Source: Acidobacteriota bacterium
Lineage (GTDB): Bacteria > Acidobacteriota > Terriglobia > Acidiferrales > UBA7541
DNA length: 64,000 bases
Assembly: GCA_003152355.1 (NCBI GenBank)
Contig: PMAA01000201.1
Coordinates: forward strand, 30,811 to 94,810
Direction of reading: 5' to 3'
Positions 29,488 to 38,500 of the stretch are shown in pieces (the stretch's first letter is position 1; each line of letters starts with the position of its first letter). Position numbers and translations under genes: made by a program. Under the pieces are notes generated by a model. The model was given only the letters and a program-made list of their open reading frames with translations. It was not told where the DNA came from and ran no database searches.

Positions 29488-30399
29488 ATGAGCCGTCCGC
29501 GGTATCTTCCGATGGCGAAGCTCGCGTACCACGACGAAGCCTTCATGGAAAGCCTGCCTGCTCGTCCCTTGCGTATCATGGCCGAGTACCTCGACCCACT
29601 CTCGCGAATCCGCCGGGAAAACATCACCGACACCATCGTGATGTTCGGCTCGGCGCGAATCAAATCGCGCGAGGAAGCGCTTTCTGCGTTAGGTCACTTG
29701 AAGAGAGCTTCGAGGCGGACACAGCAAACGGCGGATTGGCATCGAAAAATGGCCTCGGCGAAGCGAGAGCTCGCAATGTCTCGATACTACGAAGACGCGC
29801 GCGAGCTCTCCCGCCGCATCACGGAATGGGCTATGACGCTCGGATCAGACCCGCGACGTTTCGTAATTTGCTCCGGCGGCGGGCCGGGCATTATGGAAGC
29901 GGCCAATCGCGGAGCGCACGAAGCCGGCGGCACCTCGATCGGACTGAGCATTCAACTTCCCCACGAACAGCGGCCGAATCGTTACATCACCCCCGAGCTG
30001 AATGTCTGCTTTCATTATTTCTTCATGCGCAAACTCTGGTTCGCGCAACTGGCGAAAGCCCTGATCGTTTTTCCCGGCGGGTTCGGCACGATGGACGAAT
30101 TGTGGGAAATGCTGACGCTGCTGCAGACTGGAAAACTCTCGTCGCATCACCTGATCTTGATTTACGGTCGGCAATATTGGGACAAAGTGATCAATTGGAA
30201 AACCATGGTCCAAGCGGGAACAATGAACGAACGCGAAATGAAACTCTTGAAATTTGCGGATACGGTGGATGAGGCCTTCGACAGATTGCGTGCGGATCTC
30301 AAGCACCATCACTTGCCTGCCACCGATTGGCCAGGGATTACTCGGAAGGCGCGCGAGGCTCGTCCGCGAAGAGCCGGGCGCGCTAAGACAATTGTTTAG
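29488..30399 (+). CDS. LOG-family (TIGR00730-like) Rossmann-fold protein
   Basis: 303-residue protein with the two signatures of the lysine-decarboxylase-like/LOG family: CSGGGPGIMEAANRGAHEAG and FPGGFGTMDELWEML. LOG enzymes release free cytokinin-type bases or nucleobases from nucleoside 5'-monophosphates; the substrate here is not known. The ORF track start (29383) was replaced with the ATG at 29488 because of the AGGAGGAAG ribosome-binding site. The N-terminal 80 residues are longer than in small LOG proteins. A possible bidirectional terminator follows. Confidence 0.85.
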   Translation: MSRPRYLPMAKLAYHDEAFMESLPARPLRIMAEYLDPLSRIRRENITDTIVMFGSARIKSREEALSALGHLKRASRRTQQTADWHRKMASAKRELAMSRYYEDARELSRRITEWAMTLGSDPRRFVICSGGGPGIMEAANRGAHEAGGTSIGLSIQLPHEQRPNRYITPELNVCFHYFFMRKLWFAQLAKALIVFPGGFGTMDELWEMLTLLQTGKLSSHHLILIYGRQYWDKVINWKTMVQAGTMNEREMKLLKFADTVDEAFDRLRADLKHHHLPATDWPGITRKAREARPRRAGRAKTIV

Positions 30400-30414
30400 C
30401 GGGCGCAAAAACAA

Positions 30415-30450
30415 AAAGAGGGAACACGTTAGACACGGTTCCCCCTCTTT
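30415..30450. terminator. Possible bidirectional terminator
   Basis: AAAGAGGGAAC pairs with GTTCCCCCTCTTT with a small bulge, in the gap between two convergent genes. It has A-rich and T-containing flanks, so it could act in both directions. Confidence 0.5.
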
Positions 30451-30473
30451 GCATTTGGATGCGCTTGTCGAGC

Positions 30474-30788
30474 TTAGTTCGATGAGACGTTCCGGTCCGG
30501 CTGAAAAACAGCTTCAAAACGCCGCTTTTCGCCCTGATCGTGCAGGAGCACCACCGGAACGATGCGCAGTGATTTCTTGCACTTCCGGCAGACTCCTGCT
30601 TCGCCCTGAAGGTCCTGAACGAACCCGTCGGTGAAGTGATAGGAAGCGCGCGGACGCCGGGCCGCCTTGGTTCCAGGCTCCCCACAATGGGGACACGTGA
30701 ATTCCAGGCGGTCTTCCTGCGGGTCACGGTTCAGCGCGGCCCAACCTGTATAGCGGAGACCAACTGCTTCAGATGATATTCGGTTCAT
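30474..30788 (-). CDS. Small zinc-ribbon protein of unknown function
   Basis: 104-residue protein. The ORF track begins at 30869, but the ATG at 30788 (MNRISSEAVGLRYTG) has GAGG about eight bases upstream on its strand. Two CxxC pairs (CPHCG and CRKC), about 40 residues apart, form a probable zinc ribbon. The rest (SLRIVPVVLLHDQGEKRRFEAVF) has no recognised match. There is no signal peptide, so it is likely cytoplasmic. Candidate roles such as nucleic-acid or protein binding are guesses. Confidence 0.6.
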   Translation of the reverse strand: MNRISSEAVGLRYTGWAALNRDPQEDRLEFTCPHCGEPGTKAARRPRASYHFTDGFVQDLQGEAGVCRKCKKSLRIVPVVLLHDQGEKRRFEAVFQPDRNVSSN

Positions 30789-31087
30789 GATAAATGCCTC
30801 GTGATGAATTCGCCCAACCAATTCGATGCTTAACTGGCCATCGATGATGCATAACCGCCATAAAATCATTAAGAGCCTTACTTTTCAGATATATACAAAC
30901 GCTCGAGCACCAGTCATCCCCGAAGCGCTGAAAAAATCGCCCTTTTGTGGCACTGCCAATCCACAGCGGTGTCTATCACATCAAGGTCGCGCGATCCTCA
31001 ATTTCCTCCTGGACGCCTCGCTTCACGAAGGCGGACGCCGAGGACTGCTGGCTGCACAAAGCTGCCAGTGAGAAAGGATGATTGCCG
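30789..31087. other. Divergent intergenic region, no gene seen
   Basis: About 300 bp between the minus-strand zinc-ribbon gene and the plus-strand TonB-like gene. The stretch 30840-30900 is AT-rich and contains TATATAC, which probably holds promoters for one or both genes. The short plus-strand ORFs here lack protein-like composition. Confidence 0.4.
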
Positions 31088-31852
31088 ATGCGCGATCCCG
31101 AACTGCTTTCCAATTGCCTCGTCGAAAACGACGCGAAAGACGCGGCTCCAGCAAAGCGTCTCCGCCGCGAATCGTTCGTTCTCTCAATCCTCATTCAAGG
31201 TTCGCTCGTGGCCGCGCTCCTCATAATTCCAATTTTCACGCCCGGTGTCATAAGCCCGCGTTATTCGTTCGTGCCGCTGCCCCCGTATCACGGCGGCACG
31301 CATCTGGCCAACACCGTTCACGCATCCCCGCAACCGGCGCACGGCGCCAGACCCGTATTAAATCCAGTGGCGTTATATCAGCCGATTAGAATCCCGGAAC
31401 ACACAGCAAGTTCGACCGACGCCAACGCGGGCGCCGCAAGTAACGACGCCCCGGCGATCGGAAACGGAGACGGCAGCGGCAATGGGCCGGGCGTCGATTT
31501 CGGGATGGGCCCTTCCGTTCTGACGCCAGCCGTCGCTCCTCCGAAACCGCCGGAGCCCACCAAACCCGTGCGTGTCAGCGCGGGTGTCGAGGAAGCGCGT
31601 CTCATCACGCGCATCGAGCCAATTTATCCGTCAGGCGCCATCGCACTGCGCATGTCAGGCACGGTGCGGCTTCGCGCGATCATCTCCGCGGATGGCACAG
31701 TCAGCCGCCTCGATGTCGTCACTGGAAATCCAATTCTGGCTCGCGCTGCAGTCGCTGCCGTCGGCCAGTGGCGATACCACCCCACACTTTTGAATGGCCA
31801 AGCGGTGGAAGTCGAGACAGACATCACAGTTATTTTTGACTTGACTCACTGA
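31088..31852 (+). CDS. TonB-like energy transducer protein
   Basis: 254-residue protein with an N-terminal cytoplasmic part, one membrane helix (FVLSILIQGSLVAALLIIPIF, about 32-52), a long Pro/Gly/Asn-rich periplasmic spacer with PPKPPEPTKPVRV, and a C-terminal TonB domain (ARLITRIEPIYPSGAIALRMSGTVRLRAII, ending VEVETDITVIFDLTH). Such proteins pass proton-motive energy from ExbBD to outer membrane receptors, or in Acidobacteriota belong to large families of unclear partners. No exbB/exbD is adjacent. The ATG at 31088 with AGAAAGGA upstream is preferred over the TTG at 31082. Confidence 0.82.
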   Translation: MRDPELLSNCLVENDAKDAAPAKRLRRESFVLSILIQGSLVAALLIIPIFTPGVISPRYSFVPLPPYHGGTHLANTVHASPQPAHGARPVLNPVALYQPIRIPEHTASSTDANAGAASNDAPAIGNGDGSGNGPGVDFGMGPSVLTPAVAPPKPPEPTKPVRVSAGVEEARLITRIEPIYPSGAIALRMSGTVRLRAIISADGTVSRLDVVTGNPILARAAVAAVGQWRYHPTLLNGQAVEVETDITVIFDLTH

Positions 31853-31913
31853 TCCAGCGGAGGCCAAGGACTTTCATCCTGGCTCTGCGCTCGGCGCCGC
31901 TCACAATTCAGAG

Positions 31914-31935
31914 CCCCGAGGCTCCCGCCTCGGGG
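31914..31935. repeat. Perfect hairpin CCCCGAGGC/GCCTCGGGG
   Basis: Nine-base perfect arms with loop TCCC in the gap between two convergent genes. There is no T-run on either side, so it is either a weak terminator or a dispersed palindromic repeat. Confidence 0.4.
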
Positions 31936-32016
31936 TCAACATGACCATAAAGCTTGGGCCGGCAATTACACGGATGGTATTTGTATCAAACAGGCTTGAA
32001 GGAAATGCGACCGCCG

Positions 32017-34938
32017 CTACAGCAACGGCTCGCCGGTATTTTGCGCGACGATTTCTCTCACAGCATCGCGCAGCCTCACGATTTCATGCCAGTCGGCATC
32101 TTCAGCTTTCGCGCTCGTCTCGGTTTTTGGCTGGACGAGCGGGCCAAGCGTGATCTCCACACGCCCAAATTTCGGCAGTAACGTCTTATCGCGAAGAATT
32201 TGCCGCGCGCCTTTCAGCGCGACAGGGCAAATCGGCCGGTTCGTTTCCACAGCCGACTTAAACGCGCCAAGTTGGAATGGACGAATTCCAGGCGCCGACG
32301 TAAACGTACCCTCGGGAAATATGACCACCGACTCGCCCCCCTCCAGGATTTTGGCGACGTCATCCGCCTGGCGGACACGCGCTTGCGAGTCGCTGCGATC
32401 GAACGTGAGGTGCCCGATCCGCTGGATGAATGTGCCGATGAACGGCATCAATCCAGTTTCACCCTTGGCCACAATAAGCACTCCCGCGGGCATAACGGCA
32501 ACCGTCGTCAGGATATCCAGATAGCTCGAATGATTCGGCGCAAAAATCCACGGCCCGGAAGATTTCAGATCCTTGAGGAGATCGGCGCCCTTCACAGAAA
32601 CGCCGATACCGGCACAACGAAGCATTATGCGAGCCCCTGCGCGCGTCGCGCTTGCCGCAGCCCGGCGATTGGGCGCAAGCCGAACCACGATCCACAGCGG
32701 AACGAGCAGGACGCTGAAAGCGCACAGCGCATAGACGCCATATACAAATTCGGCCGCGGCTTTTGCGCCGTGTCGCAAATCCAGGCCCAACCGCCGCGGC
32801 ATGCTGTAGAAAGAAAGCCGCGCGAGCTGCATCCACACAGGTTTGTGCCGGCCGAGCTCGCCCGCCAGAAACAGCCGCCGCGTCTCGGAGCGGCGAAGCT
32901 TTCCACTCGATGTCTTGGGAATTGAATGCGGCGCTAGCAACTCGACGCGATCCGGCGGCACGCCAATCGCTTCGGTCACCTGACGCGTGATATCGGCGGC
33001 GATGCGTTCGCGATCAGCCGCGTTCCGCATCTCCGCGGCAATGATGAAGCGCTCTGTCCCGCTTTGCGCATCTGGCGCGCCGAAAGCCACCACGCAGCCT
33101 GTCCTCACACCCGCCACTCTTCCAGCCACTTCCTCAACTTCGTGCGGATACAGGTTTCGGCCGCCCTTGATGATGATGTCCTTGGCGCGGCCCGTAATGA
33201 AGATCTCGTTCTCGACTACATACGCCAGGTCGCCCGAATCGAGCCAGCCATCCTCGCGCACTAATCCTCGAGTGGCCTCGGGATTGTGATAGTAGCCCTG
33301 CGTCGCTGAGGCGCTGCGGAACCAGAGACGTCCCTCGACACGGTCGCCAATTGCCGAACCCTCGCGATCCACGATTTGCACTTCCATGCCAGGGATGGCG
33401 CGTCCCGCGCCAACGAATTCAAAGGTCGTCGCGTCGTTTGCTGCGGACGAGACCGCGCGGCCTTCCTGCTCGAACGCGTCACGCGCGATTCGATCAACTT
33501 TGTATCCCGATCCAACTTGCGGGGCCGACACGCAGAGCGACGCCTCCGCTAGACCGTACACGGGAGAAATTGCTGTGCGCCGGAATCCGTATGGCGCGAA
33601 TCGTGCTGCAAAGCGATCGAGCGTCTCTGAGCGGACCTGCTCAGCGCCATTCAACGCGGCCCGCCACGAACTGAGATCGAGTCCTTCGATGTCGCGATCC
33701 GCAGTCTTCCGCGTGCAGAGCTCGTATGCAAAATTGGGAGCGGGGCTGATCGTCGCGCCATGCCGGTGAATGGCTTTCAACCACCGTTCCGGCCGCGTTA
33801 GAAATGCGAGCGGCGACATCACAGCGAGGGGAAGCCCAAAGCAGAGCGGGGCAAACCACGCGCCGATCAATCCCATGTCGTGATAAAGCGGCAGCCAGCT
33901 AACCACCACATCCTCGCTCACCAACTGCACCGCCTCTCCGATCGAACGAATGTTGGCGAGTAAATTTGCGTGAGTAAGAACGACACCCTTGGGATCTCCC
34001 GTTGACCCGGACGTATATTGCAAAAATGCGATTTCATTCCCCCGCCCGCGGTAGGAATTGTGATCGGTAGGCCGCGCTTCTGTTTTGGGAGGCAGCGGCG
34101 GAGCTTTGGCCTTGACGAGTTGCGAAGCGTCGAGCAGATCGATCAGCGAAGGCACGCGCGGCGCAAGCAAACGCGCGAGACCCGCTACCTGCTGGAACGT
34201 GATCAGAAACTTCGCCTCGGCGTTGCGGAGAATTCCTTCCTGGCGCGCCGCGTATTCTTCAATTCGATCCGCGCGAAACGGCGGGTACATCGGAACGGGA
34301 ATACCGCCAGCCATCCATATTCCTGCGAAGCAGAAGAAAAATTCAGCGCCAGTGGGAAGCATCAACGCAACTGCTTCGCCCGGACGCAGTCCGCGGCGAG
34401 TGAGTTCTGCGCCGACGGCAGATGCGCGCTCGAGGAGTTCGCCGCACGTAATCGTCCTGATCCGATCTTCTTCCTCGTAAAGTTGGATATGCGCGAGATC
34501 GGGCTCAGCGCGCCCTCTCGCCACAACGATTTCGGTGAGCGATTCGGCGCCCTCCAGGAACTGACCAACGCGGCGTGTCGACGGCGAGACGTTCGAAGCC
34601 GGCGCGCTCGCGCTCGAGACCGTAGCCGGCGCAACGCCCGATCCTCCAGCCGCCTGCCCAACTGTCACCGCGCTAACCAGATCCGCGACCGTTTCTGCTT
34701 GCACCAGCGCGCTGTCGGGAAGGCGAACGGAAAACGCTGCATCAAGGCGCACCAGCAATTCAACCCGTTCGAGACTTCCCAATCCCAGGTCATGCTCGAG
34801 TTGCGACGCGAGGCCGGCTCGATCGAGCGTTTCGACGGTCGATCGGCTGCCCAACTCGACGAGAAGCTGGCGAACTATCCCCAGAGTCTGGGACTCGACA
34901 AGCGCAACTCTATCGAGCTGTGTGCCGGGCGTCGTCAT
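32017..34938 (-). CDS. ACP - fatty acyl-AMP ligase - PlsC acyltransferase fusion
   Basis: 973-residue protein with three enzymatic parts. Residues 1-95 look like an acyl carrier domain with phosphopantetheine attachment at Ser55 (DLGLGSLERVELL). Residues about 110-690 form an ANL-superfamily AMP-forming ligase: YTSGSTGDPKGVVLTH, SWLPLYHDMGLIGAW, SPVYGLAEASL, DSGDLAYV and FITGRAKDIIIKGGRNLYP. It resembles fatty acyl-AMP ligases. After a hydrophobic segment (about 735-760) a PlsC-type acyltransferase has NHSSYLD and FPEGT motifs. The arrangement suggests activation of a free fatty acid, transfer to the built-in carrier and acylation of a lipid. E. coli Aas joins the same two activities in the opposite order without ACP. 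The exact acceptor is unknown. Confidence 0.88.
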   Translation of the reverse strand: MTTPGTQLDRVALVESQTLGIVRQLLVELGSRSTVETLDRAGLASQLEHDLGLGSLERVELLVRLDAAFSVRLPDSALVQAETVADLVSAVTVGQAAGGSGVAPATVSSASAPASNVSPSTRRVGQFLEGAESLTEIVVARGRAEPDLAHIQLYEEEDRIRTITCGELLERASAVGAELTRRGLRPGEAVALMLPTGAEFFFCFAGIWMAGGIPVPMYPPFRADRIEEYAARQEGILRNAEAKFLITFQQVAGLARLLAPRVPSLIDLLDASQLVKAKAPPLPPKTEARPTDHNSYRGRGNEIAFLQYTSGSTGDPKGVVLTHANLLANIRSIGEAVQLVSEDVVVSWLPLYHDMGLIGAWFAPLCFGLPLAVMSPLAFLTRPERWLKAIHRHGATISPAPNFAYELCTRKTADRDIEGLDLSSWRAALNGAEQVRSETLDRFAARFAPYGFRRTAISPVYGLAEASLCVSAPQVGSGYKVDRIARDAFEQEGRAVSSAANDATTFEFVGAGRAIPGMEVQIVDREGSAIGDRVEGRLWFRSASATQGYYHNPEATRGLVREDGWLDSGDLAYVVENEIFITGRAKDIIIKGGRNLYPHEVEEVAGRVAGVRTGCVVAFGAPDAQSGTERFIIAAEMRNAADRERIAADITRQVTEAIGVPPDRVELLAPHSIPKTSSGKLRRSETRRLFLAGELGRHKPVWMQLARLSFYSMPRRLGLDLRHGAKAAAEFVYGVYALCAFSVLLVPLWIVVRLAPNRRAAASATRAGARIMLRCAGIGVSVKGADLLKDLKSSGPWIFAPNHSSYLDILTTVAVMPAGVLIVAKGETGLMPFIGTFIQRIGHLTFDRSDSQARVRQADDVAKILEGGESVVIFPEGTFTSAPGIRPFQLGAFKSAVETNRPICPVALKGARQILRDKTLLPKFGRVEITLGPLVQPKTETSAKAEDADWHEIVRLRDAVREIVAQNTGEPLL

Positions 34939-35109
34939 GTAATCGTGTCGTCATCGAATCGTTGGACCTGCCAACCCACTGCCAGGCCCTTCGTCAAACA
35001 ACGATATTCTGGTTGAGGCTGGAGCTTCAAAACGCGAGGCTATCACTGGCGGGGTCGAGGTTCAATCGGTCTGCTGATTCCGCCTGTTCTTGGCTCGGCA
35101 GAATATATA

Positions 35110-35330
35110 GGTCATTCGTACTAAACAAAATGAACCCCAAGGCCCATAGTCTCCGGCGCAGCGCCAAAGCAGAATGGTCTTGTTCGAGACGGTGCGCGGC
35201 GCGGCGGTTAACCAACGAGCGCAAGCTTGGTGGAACTGGCGCCTGAGGCGCGGCGTTCCGAGCGTTTTCAGCACTCGTCACCCCATGCCCCCGAGCGGCC
35301 GGCACCCCCACCGGCCGCTCATTTTTTTTT
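35110..35330 (+). ncRNA. Candidate small RNA of unknown family
   Basis: A TATATA element at 35104-35109 is followed by about 220 nt rich in self-complementary segments: GTCT-TGTTCG-AGAC, CCAA...TTGG, and GGAAC...GTTCC enclosing GCGCC-TGA-GGCGC. It ends with a strong intrinsic terminator at 35293-35330. The terminator points away from the upstream minus-strand gene and comes before the receptor promoter, so it must end an independent plus-strand transcript. It does not match tmRNA, SRP, RNase P or 6S RNA motifs that I can recognise. The -35 element is poor, so the 5' end is uncertain. Confidence 0.45.
35293..35330 (+). terminator. Strong intrinsic terminator
   Basis: Ten perfect base pairs GAGCGGCCGG / CCGGCCGCTC with loop CACCCCCA, followed by A and nine T residues. 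It is a textbook terminator in the plus direction. Confidence 0.88.
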
Positions 35331-35372
35331 GACCATCAGTTTTTCGCTGTCCGCCCTAGAACTAAACTCCGC

Positions 35373-35401
35373 TTGACAGAAAGAGCCCGTAAACCTATAA
35401 A
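35373..35401 (+). promoter_or_regulatory. Near-consensus sigma-70 promoter of the third receptor
   Basis: TTGACA, 17-bp spacer, TATAAA. It is the best promoter match in the window. Predicted transcription start is near 35408, giving a leader of about 130 nt. No Fur-type palindrome overlaps it. Confidence 0.75.
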
Positions 35402-35508
35402 AATGCTCATATCGGGTGAACCCGTGGTGTAGGGGTGGGGTGGTCCGGCTCTATTTGGTTTTTCTGCCGACGGTTGCCGCGACTGAGACTTCCTGACACC
35501 TCGAGTGC

Positions 35509-35527
35509 CTGTGGAAGATGTCCACAG
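35509..35527 (+). promoter_or_regulatory. Leader hairpin next to the ribosome-binding site
   Basis: CTGTGGA-AGATG-TCCACAG is a perfect stem-loop ending three bases before the GGAGGTGA ribosome-binding site (35530-35537). It may tune translation or mRNA stability. Confidence 0.4.
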
Positions 35528-35540
35528 ACGGAGGTGACTT

Positions 35541-38500
35541 GTGAACCGCAATTCTTGGCTGCGGCGGGGTGTACTTCTATTCATCGCATTTCTAGCGTTC
35601 GGCAAAATTGCAATGGCGCAAGACACCGCGTCATTGCGTGGTACGGTTACCGACGAAAGCGGCGGCGTCATTATCGGCGCCAAAGTGATTCTGACCAACA
35701 CAAAAACAAACGTTCCGCGCGCCAGCACGAGCGGCAATGATGGAGGCTATCTCTTTACCGCCGTTCAAGTCGGAACCTACCAGCTATCCGTCACCCATGC
35801 GAACTTTCAGACCACCGTCCAAACTGGAATCGTGCTCGACCTGAACCAAAACGGCCGCGTGGACGTTGTGTTGAAGGTTGGGCAGGCTACCCAAACCGTG
35901 GAGGTAACCGCGACCGTTTCGCAGGTGGATACGGCGAGCGCGGTCCTAGGAAAAGTGGAGGACGAGCGCGCCATCCGCGATCTTCCGCTTCTTGACCGCG
36001 ACACTTTGCAACTCGGACTTCTGCAGGCCGGTGTCTTTGCGCCCGACCCGGACGATACTTCAGGAAATCCGTTCTCGGTGAGCGGTCAGCGCTCGGAGTC
36101 GTTAACTTTTCTCCTTGATGGTGCTAACAATACGGACTTTCTCGGAAACAACATTGTCGTCAGCCCGAACCCCGATGCCGTCGAAGAATTCAAGATTCTC
36201 ACGAACAATTACGACGCGGAATATGGCCGCACGTCAGGTGGAATCGTCAATCAAATCACCAAATCCGGCACGAATGATTTTCACGGAGACCTCTTCGAAT
36301 TCATCCGCAATGACGCACTGAACGCTCGCGATGCCTTCGCCAACCAAACCTCTCCGTTCAAGCGGAATGTATTTGGCGGCACGATTGGCGGACCGATAAA
36401 GAAAGACAAAGCATTCTTCTTCTTCGCGTATCAAGGAGCGAGACGGCGGGAAGGGCAGGTTCCCCAGGAGATTGCGGTCCCCGATCAAGCCGAACGGGGA
36501 GGCAATTTTGCAGAGTTGTGTTCCGCCTACGATGGCAGTGGCAATTGCACGGCGTCCGCGCTCGCGGCCGGCGGCACGCAACTCATCAATCCGAACACCA
36601 GTGCGAATATCCCATACAACAACATGGCCACGGCCGGTCTGGTAAATCCGACCATGCAGAACTACATAAACAAATACTTGCCGCTCCCAAACTTACCCGG
36701 AAACAATTTTGAGGCGTCGCCATCCGCGCTAGTGGACGACGACCAGGGTATTGTGCACCTCGACTACAACCTCACTTCGCATGACGTCTTTTCCTTCGTT
36801 TACCTTATTGATGACTCGCGCGACCTCTTCCCCGAAGAAGGCGGCTCGATTACTTCGCTCACAGGTGCAGAACCTATTGGCAGCGGCGGCAATGTCCCAG
36901 TAGGCAGCGGCGGGACGGACGGCCAGCGCAATCAAATCGGCACCTTCACCTGGACGCATACTTTCTCAGGTGGAAAGCTGAATGAGTTTCGCTTTGGAGT
37001 GAGCAGGTTCAGGCAGTTACAAGCCTTTCCCACTGACGCAACGTCGCCATCGACTCTCGGTTTCACAAACATCACGCCGGCCGATCCGACTGCGCCAGCT
37101 CCGCCGACCATGTTCACGCCCACATTCGATCTCGGCCCGTCGATCCAGGGTCCAACGACTCTGAATCGAACCAATTGGGCGTGGTCCGACAATTTCACCA
37201 TTCCGCTTGGGCGTCATGAAATCATGTTCGGTGTGGACATCACGAGAATCGAGAACAATTTTTACTACGACTATTACAACAACGGCGGCTTCGATTTCGA
37301 TGAGTACGCCGCGAGCTTCACCGGAAATGACTTCGCGGACTTCGTTGGCGGGTTCTACGACAACTTCGAGCAATCCGACTATTCAACGTACGGAATCCGC
37401 ACGGGATCTTATTCTGGATTCGTCCAGGACACCTGGAAAGTGCTTCCGCGGCTGACTCTCAACTACGGCTTGCGGTACGAGTTCTACGTCCCGCAATACG
37501 ATGTGCACAACAACATACTGGGGTATTTTCCTGGGCAGCAGTCGACCGTCTTCCCGAACGCGCCGCCGGACATCCTCTATCCGGGTGATCCTGGGACCCC
37601 AAACCGCGCTCTGATGTATCCGGACTACAGGAACTTTGCGCCGCGCTTGGGATTCGCCTGGGACATGTTTGGCAATGCGAAACTGGTCATGCGCGGAGGA
37701 TTCGGTATTTTCTACGATCTTCAGGACGGCGCGACAAATCTCCAGTTCGGAGGCGAACCGCCCTTCGGCTACATCGCAAACAATTTTCCTTCGTCCTATC
37801 AAGGCATCACCACGGATCCCGTTGCAGACCCGTACACTCCTTTCGGCCTGGCGAATCCGTTTCCGTACACAAACCTGACATTCCTAACGCCGAAGATTCC
37901 GTATGCTTACGTCACGGCGCCGCATTTCCGAACGCCCTATTCCGAGAATTTCAATTACGGATTTCAGTGGCAGGCCGCGAAAAAGACGATGTTCGAAGCC
38001 GTCTACGTCGGAAGTCTCGGACGAAGACTGATAAGCACCGGCGAGACAAACTTTCCGCAGCCCTCAATTTTGCAATACCAACTTCAGACGTATTATGCCT
38101 CGGCCACGGCTGCGGGAATTTCGCCAATCAATCCTGACTGCGCGCGTCTACTTGCCGCCTGCACCGGTGGATATCTGAACCCTTCCGATCCGTATGATCC
38201 GTCAGGCTCGCCAACGGCAGAGACGCAGATTTTCACGAACCTGGGCAACGGATTGTCCGACAGCCATCAATTTCAATTCACGGCGGACCATCAGTATAGC
38301 CATGGCCTTCAATTTCGCGTTGCTTACACCGTAGCGAAGACGATTGATCTGACGTCCGGCTACCGAGCTCGCTCATTCCAATACACCGACCCGATCGACG
38401 ATCGTCTTGACCGTTCCGTGGCCGATTTCGACACGCCGCAGCGCCTCGTGATCAGTGAAATATGGAACATTCCCTTTGACGCTGCGATTCACAGAGACGG

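Larger units (their letters stand above)
34939..35540. other. Long divergent intergenic region
   Basis: Six hundred bases between the minus-strand fusion gene and the third receptor. It contains a candidate small RNA with its own terminator (to 35330), then a near-consensus promoter and a leader for the receptor. None of the six-frame ORFs here looks like a protein. Confidence 0.6.

Noticed and set aside
31914-31935. Hairpin considered as an intrinsic terminator
   Set aside because: No T-run on either side; listed only as a hairpin repeat.
34018-35016. 332-residue plus-strand ORF
   Set aside because: Mostly antisense to the ACP-ligase-acyltransferase gene and without domain signatures.
35110-35330. 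Small RNA considered as tmRNA, SRP RNA or RNase P RNA
   Set aside because: Diagnostic sequences of these RNAs (for example the SRP GGAAGCAGC-type tetraloop region or tmRNA tRNA-like ends) were not found.
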